DNA from: Microbacterium sp. CGR2
GTDB lineage: Bacteria; Actinomycetota; Actinomycetes; Actinomycetales; Microbacteriaceae
Direction of reading: 5' to 3'
DNA length: 64,000 bases
NCBI RefSeq assembly: GCF_003626735.1
Contig: NZ_RBHX01000001.1
Coordinates: 2,294,001 to 2,358,000 of the forward strand
In this document: one piece after another, positions 1-9,200 of the stretch
How the letters are laid out: each line of letters starts with the position of its first letter
Numbering within the stretch: position 1 is the stretch's first letter
The notes under the pieces: generated by a model
What the model was told of the DNA's origin: nothing
Seen by the model: the letters and a program-made list of their open reading frames with translations, nothing else
Databases searched by the model: none
Translations under genes and position numbers: made by a program

Positions 1-162
1 CGCCTGCGTGCGCGGAGCGGGCAGCGTCTCCGGGCGTTCGGCCCAGCCCGAGGAGATCGTGTCGAGGAAGCCCTGCGGGAACGGCTGCTTCCGGTTGGTC
101 GTGCTGTTCTCAGCCGTCTCGGTGGTGGGTTCAGCGATCGTGTCGCGCTCTCCGGTGCTCAT
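1..162 (-). CDS. pepP: Xaa-Pro aminopeptidase (aminopeptidase P), N-terminal fragment
   Basis: Only the first 54 codons lie in the window; the gene runs off the left edge. The visible protein begins MSTGERDTIAEP and continues into FLDTISSGWAERPE. This is the N-terminal lead-in I associate with actinobacterial aminopeptidase P, a metalloenzyme that removes an N-terminal residue preceding proline. The metal-binding pita-bread domain is outside the window, so the assignment rests on this N-terminal pattern alone. The ATG at 162 is favoured because a CAGACT -10-like hexamer sits six bases upstream (169-174, reverse strand), the arrangement seen at many starts here. The EEP-family gene lies 37 bases upstream on the same strand. 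Confidence 0.6.
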   Translation of the reverse strand, partial: MSTGERDTIAEPTTETAENSTTNRKQPFPQGFLDTISSGWAERPETLPAPRTQA

Positions 163-168
163 CCCACC

Positions 169-174
169 AGTCTG
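169..174 (-). promoter_or_regulatory. -10 element (CAGACT) of leaderless pepP
   Basis: CAGACT on the reverse strand with a six-base spacer to the ATG at 162. Transcription would begin at or next to the start codon. No convincing -35 is visible. Confidence 0.4.
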
Positions 175-199
175 TCATCTGAGGGGAGGGTGCGGGAGA

Positions 200-1222
200 T
201 CAGCCGGCGGGTTCGAGCTGAACGACCAGCGCACGGTGGTCGCTGCCGCCCGCGTCGTCGAGCACCATCGAGCCCGTCGGGGTCCAGTTCTGAGACGCCA
301 TGACGTGATCGATCGGCGCGCCCGCCAGGGGCGGCACCGAACTCGGCCAGGTGCCGGTGAGGCCGTTGCCGGTGCGGGAGGCGACGTCGCGGCACTGCCC
401 GATATCGCCGCCCTCGACGCCGAGCGGCGCCATGTGGTCGACCGTGGCGTTGAAGTCGCCCGCGAGGATGAAGTCACCGGCGGGGCACTGGTCGGCGATC
501 CATTGCAGATCGCTGCGCCACTGCTCCATCTCTTCCATCCGCGGCGCCACCGCATGCACGGCGACCACCGTGGGGCCGCTGCCGTCGATCGGCATCAGCA
601 CGGCGCTCGGAACCGAGCCCGTGTTGCTGGATCCGTCGCGCGACGACTCGATCACCGAGTACTCGCCGAGGTCGGGGGCGACCAGCACCGTCGTCTGCCA
701 GGACTTCGGGCCATCGGGCACGTCGGGGCGGAACTGCACGTGATGCACCCACATCGGGTGGCCCTGCTCGCGCAGCATGATCGCGATACGCTCGCCGACC
801 TCTTCGGTCGTCTCCGGGAGGGCGACGATGTCGGCTTCCTGCGCGAGGATCTGCGTGGCGATCTGCTCGGCGGACACCGCTTCGCCCGCGGTGTTCCACG
901 ACAGGACGCGGACGCTGGTCTCGGTCTTCTCCGGCAGCACGGATTCGCCGAAGCCGCGGTTCATGCCGACGACGCCTGTGGCTATCGCGCCGAGCAGAGA
1001 CACGATGAGCACGGATGCGGCGAAACCTCGGAGCGGGCGCGCGAGAAGCAGCAGGAGCGCGAGGACCGCGATCACGAGAAAACCACCCAACACCAGGCCG
1101 CGTACCGAGACGAGCTGCGCGAACGGATAGGTCTGCTCGAGGTGGAAGAACTGCGGCCACACCACGACCGCTGCCGCGATTGCGAGCAGCACGGTGAAGA
1201 GAATCCCCAGGAGACGAAGCAT
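200..1222 (-). CDS. membrane-anchored endonuclease/exonuclease/phosphatase family protein
   Basis: This 340-residue protein has three hydrophobic N-terminal helices (about residues 2-22, 44-64 and 67-88) followed by an EEP (DNase I-like) domain. Visible motifs are LSWNTAGE, the metal-ligand glutamate in LPETTEE, GDFNATVDH, and the terminal GGSDHRAL with its catalytic His. The fold hydrolyses phosphodiester or phosphomonoester bonds. The transmembrane leader suggests the catalytic domain faces outside, but the substrate cannot be read from sequence. The start is supported by TAGGCT seven bases upstream. It diverges from the PHP gene at 1279. Family is confident, function is general. Confidence 0.85.
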   Translation of the reverse strand: MLRLLGILFTVLLAIAAAVVVWPQFFHLEQTYPFAQLVSVRGLVLGGFLVIAVLALLLLLARPLRGFAASVLIVSLLGAIATGVVGMNRGFGESVLPEKTETSVRVLSWNTAGEAVSAEQIATQILAQEADIVALPETTEEVGERIAIMLREQGHPMWVHHVQFRPDVPDGPKSWQTTVLVAPDLGEYSVIESSRDGSSNTGSVPSAVLMPIDGSGPTVVAVHAVAPRMEEMEQWRSDLQWIADQCPAGDFILAGDFNATVDHMAPLGVEGGDIGQCRDVASRTGNGLTGTWPSSVPPLAGAPIDHVMASQNWTPTGSMVLDDAGGSDHRALVVQLEPAG

Positions 1223-1229
1223 CCCCCCA

Positions 1230-1235
1230 AGCCTA
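1230..1235 (-). promoter_or_regulatory. -10 element (TAGGCT) of the leaderless EEP gene
   Basis: Reverse-strand TAGGCT with a seven-base spacer (1223-1229) to the ATG at 1222. It lies back to back with the TACGCT element of the divergent PHP gene, so both promoters share about 55 bases. Confidence 0.5.
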
Positions 1236-1266
1236 GAAGCGTCGCCTGTGAAGTCCCTGCCCTCGG

Positions 1267-1272
1267 TACGCT
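1267..1272 (+). promoter_or_regulatory. -10 element (TACGCT) of the leaderless PHP gene
   Basis: TACGCT with a six-base spacer to the ATG at 1279, consistent with a leaderless mRNA. Confidence 0.5.
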
Positions 1273-1278
1273 CGGAGA

Positions 1279-2154
1279 ATGGCCTTTCCGTCGTCTTCCG
1301 GGTTCGCGGGTCCCGCGGACCTGCACCTGCACTCCAATCACTCCGACGGCACGGAGAGCCCCGCCGAAGTCGTGCGTCAGGCGCATGCGCACGGGGTGCG
1401 CACGGTCGCGCTCACCGACCACGACCGCTCCACCGGGTGGGGGGAGGCGGGTGACGCGGCTGTCGCGCTCGGCATGACCTTCGTCCCCGGCATGGAGCTC
1501 TCCGCGAAGCACGAGTGGCGCAGTGTGCACGTCCTGGGGTACCTCTTCGACCCGGAAGACCCGCGCCTCGCCGCCGAGACGGACCGGATTCGCGGTGACC
1601 GGATCGGCCGTGCCGAGCGGATCGTCCGCAACATCGGACGCGACTACGACCTGCTCTGGGACGACGTCGTCGCCCAGACGACGCTGGACGCCACCGTCGG
1701 GCGGCCGCACATCGCCGACGCGCTCGTGGCGCGCGGGATCGTTCGCGACCGCACCGAGGCGTTCGACGGCATCCTGCACCCTCGCGAGGGGTACTACGAG
1801 CCCCACTACGCGCCGGATCCGCTCACCGCGGTACGGCTGATCACCGACGCGGGAGGAGTGGCGATCATCGCCCACCCGGTCACGACCGGACGCGACCGGA
1901 TGATGCCCGTCCCGTTCATCGAGCGCCTCATCGCCGCGGGGCTCGGCGGCTTCGAGATCGACCACCGGGAGAACACCGAATCGGGCAAACGGATGCTGCG
2001 CGACATCGCGGCAGCGCACGACCTCATCGTCACGGGCTCCAGCGACTACCACGGCGCCGGCAAACCGAACCTTCCGGGCGAGAACACCACGTCCGATGAG
2101 ATGGTCGCCAGGATCATAGAGCAGGCGTCGGGCGTCTCACCGCGCTATCCCTGA
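1279..2154 (+). CDS. PHP-domain phosphoesterase (TrpH/RNase AM-like)
   Basis: This 291-residue protein is a single PHP domain. Metal-binding positions are visible in order: HLHS (H16, H18), D23, TDHD around residues 47-50, E73 in GMELS, a histidine in VHVLGYLF, AHPV near residue 203, and SSDYHG near the C terminus. PHP enzymes of this TrpH-like group hydrolyse phosphodiester bonds. Known members act on 3',5'-nucleoside bisphosphates or degrade RNA 5' to 3'. Length is normal for the family. It stands alone with its own leaderless promoter. Substrate is inferred from family only. Confidence 0.85.
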   Translation: MAFPSSSGFAGPADLHLHSNHSDGTESPAEVVRQAHAHGVRTVALTDHDRSTGWGEAGDAAVALGMTFVPGMELSAKHEWRSVHVLGYLFDPEDPRLAAETDRIRGDRIGRAERIVRNIGRDYDLLWDDVVAQTTLDATVGRPHIADALVARGIVRDRTEAFDGILHPREGYYEPHYAPDPLTAVRLITDAGGVAIIAHPVTTGRDRMMPVPFIERLIAAGLGGFEIDHRENTESGKRMLRDIAAAHDLIVTGSSDYHGAGKPNLPGENTTSDEMVARIIEQASGVSPRYP

Positions 2155-2204
2155 TCCTCGGCGTTCTGTCGGCTGCTTCCCGGCGGTCTGTCGAAGTCGA
2201 CCGA

Positions 2205-2210
2205 TACCTT
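2205..2210 (+). promoter_or_regulatory. -10 element (TACCTT) of the DUF817 gene
   Basis: TACCTT with a seven-base spacer to the ATG at 2218. It helps choose that ATG over the out-of-frame ATG at 2214. Confidence 0.4.
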
Positions 2211-2217
2211 TCGATGC

Positions 2218-3147
2218 ATGCAGCGAGCGACGTCCCTGGAGCGCCGCGTCGACGCGTTCGCTCACCGCGTGCTCTCCAGCGCTCCGGCGGGAGGCGTCCG
2301 CGCGGGCCTCGTCGAGTTCGCCGTCTTCGTCCTCAAACAGGCGTGGGCCTGCGTCTTCGGTGCCGCCCTGCTGATCGTGATCGTGGCGGCGCGGCTCTGG
2401 TATCCCGACGACGCGGTCCTCGCGCGGAACGATGCTCTCACCATCGCGGCGGTGCTGATCCAGATCGCCATGCTGGTGTTCCGTCTCGAAAGCGGCCGCG
2501 AGCTGTGGGTGATCGTCCTCTTCCATCTGACCGGCACGGTGATGGAGATCTTCAAGACCGACATGGGCTCGTGGGCATATGCGGCGGATGGAGTGCTGCG
2601 GATCGGCGCGGTACCACTGTTCAGCGGCTTCATGTACGCGGCCGTCGGCTCCTACATGGTGCGCGTCTACCGTCTGTTCGATCTCGGTTTCACCCGGTAT
2701 CCCCGGCGATGGGTGACGGCGATACTGGCCGCGGCCATCTACCTCAACTTCTTCACCCATCACTGGTGGTGGGATGCGCGGTGGTTGCTCCTGGCGGCCG
2801 TGGTCCTGCTGTGGCTGCCCACCGTGATGCACGCACGGGTGTGGCGGCGAACCATCAGGCTTCCGCTCCTCGTCGTGTTCGGCGGGGTGTCCGTTTTCAT
2901 CTATCTCGCCGAGAACATCGCGACCAGAGCCGGGGCGTGGGCCTACCCGGATCAGGTCGCCGAATGGCAACCGGTCTCGCTGAGCAAGCTCAGCTCGTGG
3001 TTCCTGCTCATGATCATCTCGGTGGTGCTCGTCGCCTGGGTGTATCCGCCGCAGGTGCCGCGATCACTGCTCCACGACGACGAAAGACGCGTCGGCACCC
3101 GCGTGCGAGAAGACCCGCACGCGGGGCAGCCGATCAGGCGCCGGTGA
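2218..3147 (+). CDS. DUF817 family integral membrane protein
   Basis: This 309-residue polytopic protein has roughly eight hydrophobic segments. Recognisable DUF817 stretches include LESGRELWVI, FKTDMGSWAY, LYLNFF-like YLNFFTHHWWWD, and SVFIYLAENIATRAGAWAY. Conserved acidic and histidine residues lie inside or next to membrane helices, as in a channel, transporter or membrane enzyme, but the family has no established function that I know of. The last 14 bases overlap the end of the convergent DEAD-box helicase gene. Confidence 0.8.
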   Translation: MQRATSLERRVDAFAHRVLSSAPAGGVRAGLVEFAVFVLKQAWACVFGAALLIVIVAARLWYPDDAVLARNDALTIAAVLIQIAMLVFRLESGRELWVIVLFHLTGTVMEIFKTDMGSWAYAADGVLRIGAVPLFSGFMYAAVGSYMVRVYRLFDLGFTRYPRRWVTAILAAAIYLNFFTHHWWWDARWLLLAAVVLLWLPTVMHARVWRRTIRLPLLVVFGGVSVFIYLAENIATRAGAWAYPDQVAEWQPVSLSKLSSWFLLMIISVVLVAWVYPPQVPRSLLHDDERRVGTRVREDPHAGQPIRRR

Positions 3148-4657
3148 CGGGAGCCGCCCCGGTGCCACCCGAGCCGCCACGACGACGGCGGCGGCGGCGC
3201 GCCGGAGCGGGCTTGCCGTCATGGTGTTCCTTGCCGGCGCCGTCATGGGTGCCCGCTCCTTCGGCGCTGCGGTCGGTCTTCAGCGCGCTGTGGCCGTCGG
3301 TGGACGGAGCCTCCGACGAGCCCTCGGCGAACGTGGACCCGACCGGCGTCTCGCTGTTGCGACGACGACGCCGACGGCGGGTTCCGCTCTCTTCGGTGCC
3401 CTCTGCCGCAGCATCCGCCGCCCGTTCCGGCCGACGAGTGCGCTCGGTCTTCACCGACTGGGTCTTCGGAGCCGACACGAGTCGACCCTTCGTTCCCGCC
3501 GGGATGTCGAGGTCTTCGAACAGGTGCGGGCTCGACGAGTAGGTCTCGACAGGATCCGGCTGGCCGAACTCGAGGGCCCGGTTGATGAGAGCCCACTTGT
3601 GCAGGTCCTCCCAGTCGACGAAGGTGACGGCGATCCCGGTCTTGCCGGCGCGGCCGGTGCGCCCTGCGCGGTGCAGGTAGGTCTTGTCCTCATCAGGGAT
3701 GGTGTGGTTGATGACGTGGGTCACGTCATCAACGTCGATACCGCGGGCGGCGACGTCGGTGGCGACCAGCACATCGCGCTTGCCGGCCTTGAACGCAGCC
3801 ATCGACCGCTCACGCTGGTCCTGGCCCATGTCTCCGTGCACACCGCCGACGTTGAAGCCGCGGTCGCCGAGCTCGTCGACGAGACGCTGCGCCGCCCGCT
3901 TCGTGCGCGTGAAGATCACCGTCTTTCCGCGGCCCTCCGCCTGCAGGATGCGGGCGATGATCTCGTCCTTGTCCATCGAGTGGGCGCGGTACACCAGGTG
4001 CTTGATGTTCGCCTGCGTGAGGCCCTCGTCCGGATCGCTCGCCCGGATGTGGATCGGGTTGGTCATGAATCGACGCGCCAGCGCGACGATCGGGCCGGGC
4101 ATCGTCGCCGAGAACAGCTGCGTGTGGCGGACGGCCGGAAGCTTCTGGAAGATCTTCTCGATGTCGGCCAGGAAGCCGAGGTCGAGCATCTTGTCGGCCT
4201 CGTCGAGCACGACCTCGGTGGCGTTGGACAGGTCGAGCAGACGCTGTCCGGCCAGGTCGATGAGACGACCGGGTGTGCCGACGACGATCTGAGCGCCCGC
4301 CTTGAGCTGGTCGATCTGTCCTTCGTATGCCTTGCCGCCGTAGATCGCGACCACGCTGGTCGAGCGATTGCTGGTGAGCAAGTCGATGTCCTCGTACACC
4401 TGCACCGCGAGCTCGCGGGTCGGCACGACGATGAGCGCCTTCACGCCATGCTCGGGGTCTTTGCCGAGGCGCTGGACGACCGGGATGCCGAAACCGAAGG
4501 TCTTACCAGTTCCCGTCTTGGCCTGGCCGATGATGTCCTGGCCGGGGAGGCCGAGCGGAATGGTCTGTTCCTGGATGGGGAATGCGTCGACGATGCCTTT
4601 TGCGGCGAGTGCGTCGACGATGTCCTGATCGATGCCGAGATCAGCGAAAGTTGTCAC
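3134..4657 (-). CDS. DEAD-box ATP-dependent RNA helicase
   Basis: This 507-residue protein has a complete helicase core: Q motif near residues 24-30, AKTGTGKT (46-53), VPTREL, TPGRLIDL, DEAD (152-155), SATMP, ATDVAARGID and HRAGRTGR. It unwinds or remodels RNA duplexes with ATP, for example in ribosome assembly or mRNA turnover. A roughly 120-residue disordered tail follows the core and carries two arginine clusters (around 430 and at the C-terminal end), typical of RNA-binding tails on RhlE/CshA-type helicases. The gene seems to have a leader of about 100 bases, unlike its leaderless neighbours. Its position matches rhlE (Rv3211) of M. tuberculosis by recalled synteny. Confidence 0.93.
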   Translation of the reverse strand: MTTFADLGIDQDIVDALAAKGIVDAFPIQEQTIPLGLPGQDIIGQAKTGTGKTFGFGIPVVQRLGKDPEHGVKALIVVPTRELAVQVYEDIDLLTSNRSTSVVAIYGGKAYEGQIDQLKAGAQIVVGTPGRLIDLAGQRLLDLSNATEVVLDEADKMLDLGFLADIEKIFQKLPAVRHTQLFSATMPGPIVALARRFMTNPIHIRASDPDEGLTQANIKHLVYRAHSMDKDEIIARILQAEGRGKTVIFTRTKRAAQRLVDELGDRGFNVGGVHGDMGQDQRERSMAAFKAGKRDVLVATDVAARGIDVDDVTHVINHTIPDEDKTYLHRAGRTGRAGKTGIAVTFVDWEDLHKWALINRALEFGQPDPVETYSSSPHLFEDLDIPAGTKGRLVSAPKTQSVKTERTRRPERAADAAAEGTEESGTRRRRRRRNSETPVGSTFAEGSSEAPSTDGHSALKTDRSAEGAGTHDGAGKEHHDGKPAPARRRRRRRGGSGGTGAAPVTGA

Positions 4658-4764
4658 TTGTTCAGATGCCTGTCCGGCGCCCTTGCGGGATCACCACGTA
4701 AACGGATCCACGCCGTCTCTTGTGCCACAGGCGCGGGGCCCCGCTCCGACGGCGGGACAGGCTC

Positions 4765-4770
4765 AGCCTA
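4765..4770 (-). promoter_or_regulatory. possible -10 (TAGGCT) for the DEAD-box helicase
   Basis: Reverse-strand TAGGCT about 108 bases before the ATG at 4657, which would give a 5' leader near 100 bases. The 192-base gap 4658-4849 also holds a GCGGGGCCCCGC palindrome at 4733-4744 inside that predicted leader. A structured leader would fit a cold- or stress-responsive helicase, but this is inference. Confidence 0.3.
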
Positions 4771-4812
4771 CCGGAGGGGTGGCGCGAGCCCGGAAGAGCA
4801 GTCGTTCACGAG

Positions 4813-4844
4813 TAGTGTGAACGACGTGACGCTCTAGGGAGGAG
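4813..4844 (+). promoter_or_regulatory. -10, possible three-codon leaderless uORF, and Shine-Dalgarno
   Basis: TAGTGT (4813-4818) is followed after seven bases by GTG ACG CTC TAG (4826-4837), the spacing at which leaderless genes of this window begin. The stop codon abuts GGGAGGAG (4837-4844), which is correctly spaced for the GTG at 4850. The simplest reading is an ordinary promoter and ribosome site. A coupled mini-ORF is a possible second reading. Confidence 0.4.
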
Positions 4845-4849
4845 ACCCG

Positions 4850-5563
4850 GTGGTGAAGTGGTTCTGGCAGCGGGACAACGCACCTCGCCGTGCGCTGTCC
4901 CTCCGCAGTCGTGGAGATCAGGGGGACGCGACGCGCGTCGACTTCGCCGAACTCGCTCCTGAGCTCAGCCGATTCCTCGGTCAGGCCGCCTATCTGCAAC
5001 TCGGCTATTTCGAGACCCTCACCCGCCTGATCAGGGCGACACCGGAACTCTCCGAGAAGGAGTCGCTGTCCCGCGCCGCCGGAGCCGCGTTGACGAAGCA
5101 TCGCGCGATCGTCGACCTCATCGCCGAGCGCGGGGACGACCCCACGCAGCTGATGCTTCCGTTCCGCGAGAACCTCGATGCTTTCCGCCGGAAGACGATC
5201 GGCGCTCGGCCTCGGGAGACTCTGCTCGCCGTGTACATCACAGCGGGAATGCTGGACGACTTCTACCTCGCGCTCGCCTCCAGCTATGCCGACACCGGAC
5301 GACGGGTGGTCGAGATCCTCCGGGAAGACGATGCCCGCCACGAGATCGTCTCGATCATCCAGGAGACGATCGAGAGCGATGAGGAATGGCGCTCGCTGCT
5401 GTCGATGTGGGCGCGCCGCCTCGTCGGCGACACCATCCTGGTCTGCCGGTCGGCGCTGCGTCCGGAGCGGCTCGCTGCAGACGACGAGCGGATCGAGCCG
5501 GTCTACACGGTGCTGATGGGCGCCCACGCGCGTCGTATGGACGCCATGGGGCTGGCCTCATAG
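4850..5563 (+). CDS. ferritin-like fold protein
   Basis: This 237-residue, largely alpha-helical protein resembles the actinobacterial ferritin-like (MiaE-related) family, whose four-helix bundle can carry a di-iron site. Candidate ligand-bearing segments are YFETL near residue 49, TKHRAIVDL near 83, and EDDARHEIV near 162. The exact ExxH pattern of a canonical di-iron enzyme is not clean, so iron binding is uncertain. The GTG at 4850 has a strong GGGAGGAG site five bases away. Its position next to the DEAD-box helicase and DUF3107 matches the conserved mycobacterial order (Rv3210c), which supports a conserved but unassigned role. Confidence 0.7.
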   Translation: MVKWFWQRDNAPRRALSLRSRGDQGDATRVDFAELAPELSRFLGQAAYLQLGYFETLTRLIRATPELSEKESLSRAAGAALTKHRAIVDLIAERGDDPTQLMLPFRENLDAFRRKTIGARPRETLLAVYITAGMLDDFYLALASSYADTGRRVVEILREDDARHEIVSIIQETIESDEEWRSLLSMWARRLVGDTILVCRSALRPERLAADDERIEPVYTVLMGAHARRMDAMGLAS

Positions 5564-5588
5564 CGTCCTGCGACCCGCGGGGCGGATG

Positions 5589-5876
5589 TCAGATGCCGAG
5601 CGCGGCTTTCGCTTCGGCGTCCGCCTGATGACGCACGGTCACCAACGCGACCGTCGCCAGCGCTGCCACCAGTGCGGCACCGACGGTGCTCGCGAGCCAC
5701 AGCCAGATGCTGTCCTCGCCCACGCCCGCCCACTGCATGCCGGTGTAGACGATCGCCGAGACCGCCGTCGCGACAGCCGGCGTGACCACGACGCCGCGCA
5801 ACTCGCGGCCGCCGATCAGATAGTGCGCGCCGATGCCGAGCGCACACGCGCCGATGAGCGCGAGGAGGATGTACAT
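5589..5876 (-). CDS. small hydrophobic membrane protein
   Basis: This 95-residue protein has three predicted membrane helices (about residues 2-20, 30-50 and 58-82) and a short charged C terminus (RHQADAEAKA). It contains no motif I recognise. The start at 5876 is seven bases downstream of the DUF3107 stop on the same strand, so the two are probably co-transcribed. It could be a small inner-membrane accessory protein. Function unknown. Confidence 0.65.
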   Translation of the reverse strand: MYILLALIGACALGIGAHYLIGGRELRGVVVTPAVATAVSAIVYTGMQWAGVGEDSIWLWLASTVGAALVAALATVALVTVRHQADAEAKAALGI

Positions 5877-5883
5877 CGCTCGG

Positions 5884-6108
5884 TCAGGCGACGAAGCCGA
5901 CGCGGCGCGATTCCTCGGTGCCCAACTCGATGTACGCGAGATTCGCGGTGGGGACGAGGTAGGAGTTGCCCTTCACGTCGGAGAAGTTCAGGTGGGTCGA
6001 GCTCTGCTCGAGTGCCGCGGAGACCTGGGTGCGGACCTCATCCGCGCTCGCGCCAGTGTCGAAGCTCAGTTCACGGCCGGTGTTGATGATGCCGATGCGG
6101 ATTTCCAC
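5884..6108 (-). CDS. DUF3107 family protein
   Basis: This 74-residue protein begins VEIRIGIINTGRELSF and includes LVPTANLAYIELG, the signature of the small actinobacterial DUF3107 family (M. tuberculosis TB9.4/Rv3208A). No biochemical role is established to my knowledge. The GTG at 6108 is chosen because it begins the conserved beta-strand and is preceded by an AAGGAG ribosome site. A longer open frame upstream is an artefact of high GC. It diverges from the adnA-like gene. Confidence 0.85.
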   Translation of the reverse strand: MEIRIGIINTGRELSFDTGASADEVRTQVSAALEQSSTHLNFSDVKGNSYLVPTANLAYIELGTEESRRVGFVA

Positions 6109-6243
6109 GGGTGCTCCTTGAAGTTCGTCGGACTCGCCAACTCTACCGCGCACGCACCGCGCCGGATCGGCGCTCAGCGGCTGTTTCGCCGTGAGCGCAC
6201 AGGGCGGAGGGCGAGCGGGCAAGGCGATGTCCGTCCGCCCAGA

Positions 6244-6249
6244 TAGCGT
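6244..6249 (+). promoter_or_regulatory. -10 element (TAGCGT) of the adnA-like gene
   Basis: TAGCGT with a seven-base spacer to the ATG at 6257. It supports that ATG rather than the in-frame ones at 6191 or 6227, which lie upstream of the hexamer. Confidence 0.45.
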
Positions 6250-6256
6250 GGAGAGC

Positions 6257-9200
6257 ATGACACCGGATGCTGCCCAGCGAGCCGTCGTCGCCGCCGCGTC
6301 GACAGCCTCGGGCGTCATCATCGGCGCCCCGGGCACGGGTAAGACGCAGACTCTCGTCGACCGCGTCGTGCATCTGCTCGGCCCCGACGGCATGCGCCCC
6401 GAAGAGGTTCTCGTCCTCACTCCCAGCCGCCAGGCCGCGACCGCACTGCGCGATCGCATCGGGGTGCGGGTGGGGCAGGCGACCCCCGGACCCCTTGCCC
6501 GTTCGCTGGGTTCCTTCGCGTTCCAACTCGTACGCGGGGCCATGGTCCGCGTCGGCGACGAGCCACCCGCTCTGCTCACCGGCGCCGACCAGGACCGCAT
6601 CATCGCCGAGCTGCTCCGTGGCGACGCCGAAGATGGGCGCATCACGTGGCCGGAAGCGCTCAGCCCGTCCGTGCGTGCGTCGAAGGGCTTTCGGTCAGAG
6701 CTTCGGGCGTTTCTCGCCGAGTGCACCGAGATCGGCGCACACCCCGACGAGCTTCGTGCGTCGGGGAGCGGCGTCTGGGCAGCCGCGGCCGACTTCCTCG
6801 TGGAGTATCGCGAAGTGCTCGACGCCTTGCGCTCGGCCCACCGTGACGCCGCCGATCTTCTGAGCGAGGCGAGCGGCATACTGCAGTCGGCAGAGCCGGC
6901 GGCGCTGGGGCCGCTCGCCCCGCTGCGCGTCGTCCTCATCGATGATGCGCAGGAGCTCACACGCGGGGGGATCGAGGTGGTCCGGGCTCTGCGCAGCAGG
7001 GGGATCGCCGTCTCGGCCTTCGGAGATCCCGACATCTCCTCCGGGGCTTTCCGTGGCGCGAGCCCTGAACTCTTCGCTCGGCTCGCCGGCGCACTCGGCG
7101 AGGTGCACGTGCTGGACGGGCCGCACCGACAGCACCCTGCGCTGACCGCACTCACCAGGACGGTGACCCAGGCGATCGGAGTGTCCGGTCGGGTCGAACA
7201 TCGTCGCGCACCGGTACCGGTGGCAGACCCGGCATCGTCCGTGACCACCTTCATCGCCCCTTCACCGTATGAAGAGCTCGACCGCATCGCCGGCGTCATG
7301 CGGGACTGGCATCTCACCGACGGCATCCGCTGGGATCGGATGGCCGTCATCGCCCACGACACGCGTCAGGTCAGCACGTTGGAGACCGAGTTGGCGGCGC
7401 GCGAGATCCCCACCAGGGCCGCCGGGGTGCAGCGCCCGCTCGGCAGTGAGGGAATCGTGCGCGACATCGTCGGCATCGTGCGTCTCGCGTTGACGCCGGC
7501 CGACGAGCGCACCCCGCAGGCGCTCGAAGAGGCTCTGCGGACCCCGTTCGGAGGAATGGACGCCATCGGTCTCCGGCGACTGCGTGCACGCCTGCGCCAT
7601 ATCGAGCTCGAACAGGGCGGCTCCACGCCCGCGCGCGAGCTGCTGCGACAGGCCATGGCGAATCCGGCACACCTGACACTGATCGACTCGCCGGAGTCGC
7701 GCACGGCGACCCGCTTCGCGGAGACGATCGAAGCCCTTCACCGCGCGGCTGCCGAGGGAGAGACCATCCACGACCTGCTGTGGCGAGTGTGGGACCAGGC
7801 ACGCGCGGTCGACGGTCGACGGCTGCAGACCGCCTGGCGAGAGATCTCCATGCTCCCGACGGGAGCAGAGACGGCGCGCTCTCTCGACGCTCTGGTCTCG
7901 TTGTTCGACGCGGCGAAGCGGTTCGTGGAGCGCACGCCCAACGAGAGACCCGAGATCTTCGTCCGTGACATCCTCGACAGCGAGGTGCCGGAAGACTCAC
8001 TTTCGACGCCGGAGCGTCCGGGCAAGGTCACGCTCTTGACGCCGGCGACAGCCCTCGGCACCGAGTTCGACGCGGTCGTCGTCGCGGGTGTGCAGGACGG
8101 CGTGTGGCCCAATGTGCGATTGCGCGGAGGGCTGCTGCAGACATGGCGCCTCGCGGATGCGCTTGAGGCGGCGCGCACCGGAACCAGTATCGAGCCGCTT
8201 GGGGCCCTCGACCGCCGTCGAGCAGCGTTGCACGACGAGCTCCGCCTGTTCGTGCGGGCGATTTCGCGGGCGCGTCATCGCCTCCTGATCACGGCCGTGA
8301 ATGACGACGACATGACACCGAGCGCGTTCTTCGGGTTTCTTCCGCCACCTGAACCCCCGGAGAGGCACGCCTCCGCCGAACATCCGCTGACGCTGCGCGG
8401 TCTCGTGGCGCGGCACCGCCGAGCGCTCACCGCTGTCCCGTCGGAGCATGTGCGTCGGGAGGCGGCAGCGCAGTTGGCCGTCCTCGCGCGCGAGGGAGTG
8501 CCCGGTGCCGACCCCCGCGATTGGTACGGGGTGACCCCGCCGTCGACGGACGCGCCGCTTCGTGATCTGTCGGTCACCGGAGCACGGGTGTCTCCGTCGA
8601 AGATGGAATCCTACGAGGAGTGCGGCCTGAACTGGGTCGTCTCAGCCCTCGGCGGAGACACAGTGATGCCCCCGACGGCGGGGATCGGAACGATCGTGCA
8701 CGAGGCGATGGAACGGGTGCCAGACGGTGAGCTCGAGCTGATGCGTGCCATCGTCGAGGAACACTGGCCCGAACTCGACTTCGAGACGGAGTGGATCGGC
8801 CGCAAAGAGCGTCGCCGCGCCGATCTGTTCATCGACCGGCTGCACTCCTACGTGGGCGACGTGCGCCGCGAGAACGGGCGCGTGATCGGCAGCGAAGTGG
8901 AGTTTCGCTTCGCGGTCGACGTGCCGGTCGACGAAGCGCCTCCCACGGTCCACGCGGTCGGTGAGGATCGCGCGAATCAGGCCATCATCCACGGATACAT
9001 CGACCGTGTCGAGGCGTATCCGCCCGGGGCCGGCGAGCATCCGCACGCCCGTGGCCGAGGGTGGGAAGGCATGTCAGTGGAGCGCGGCGGTCCTGTCGTG
9101 GTGGTCGATCTGAAGACAGGCAAGACCGATCCCGAGTCCGACTCCGGGGTGCTCGAGCACGCACAGCTCGCCGCCTACCAGGTCGCGGTGCAGCAGGGAC

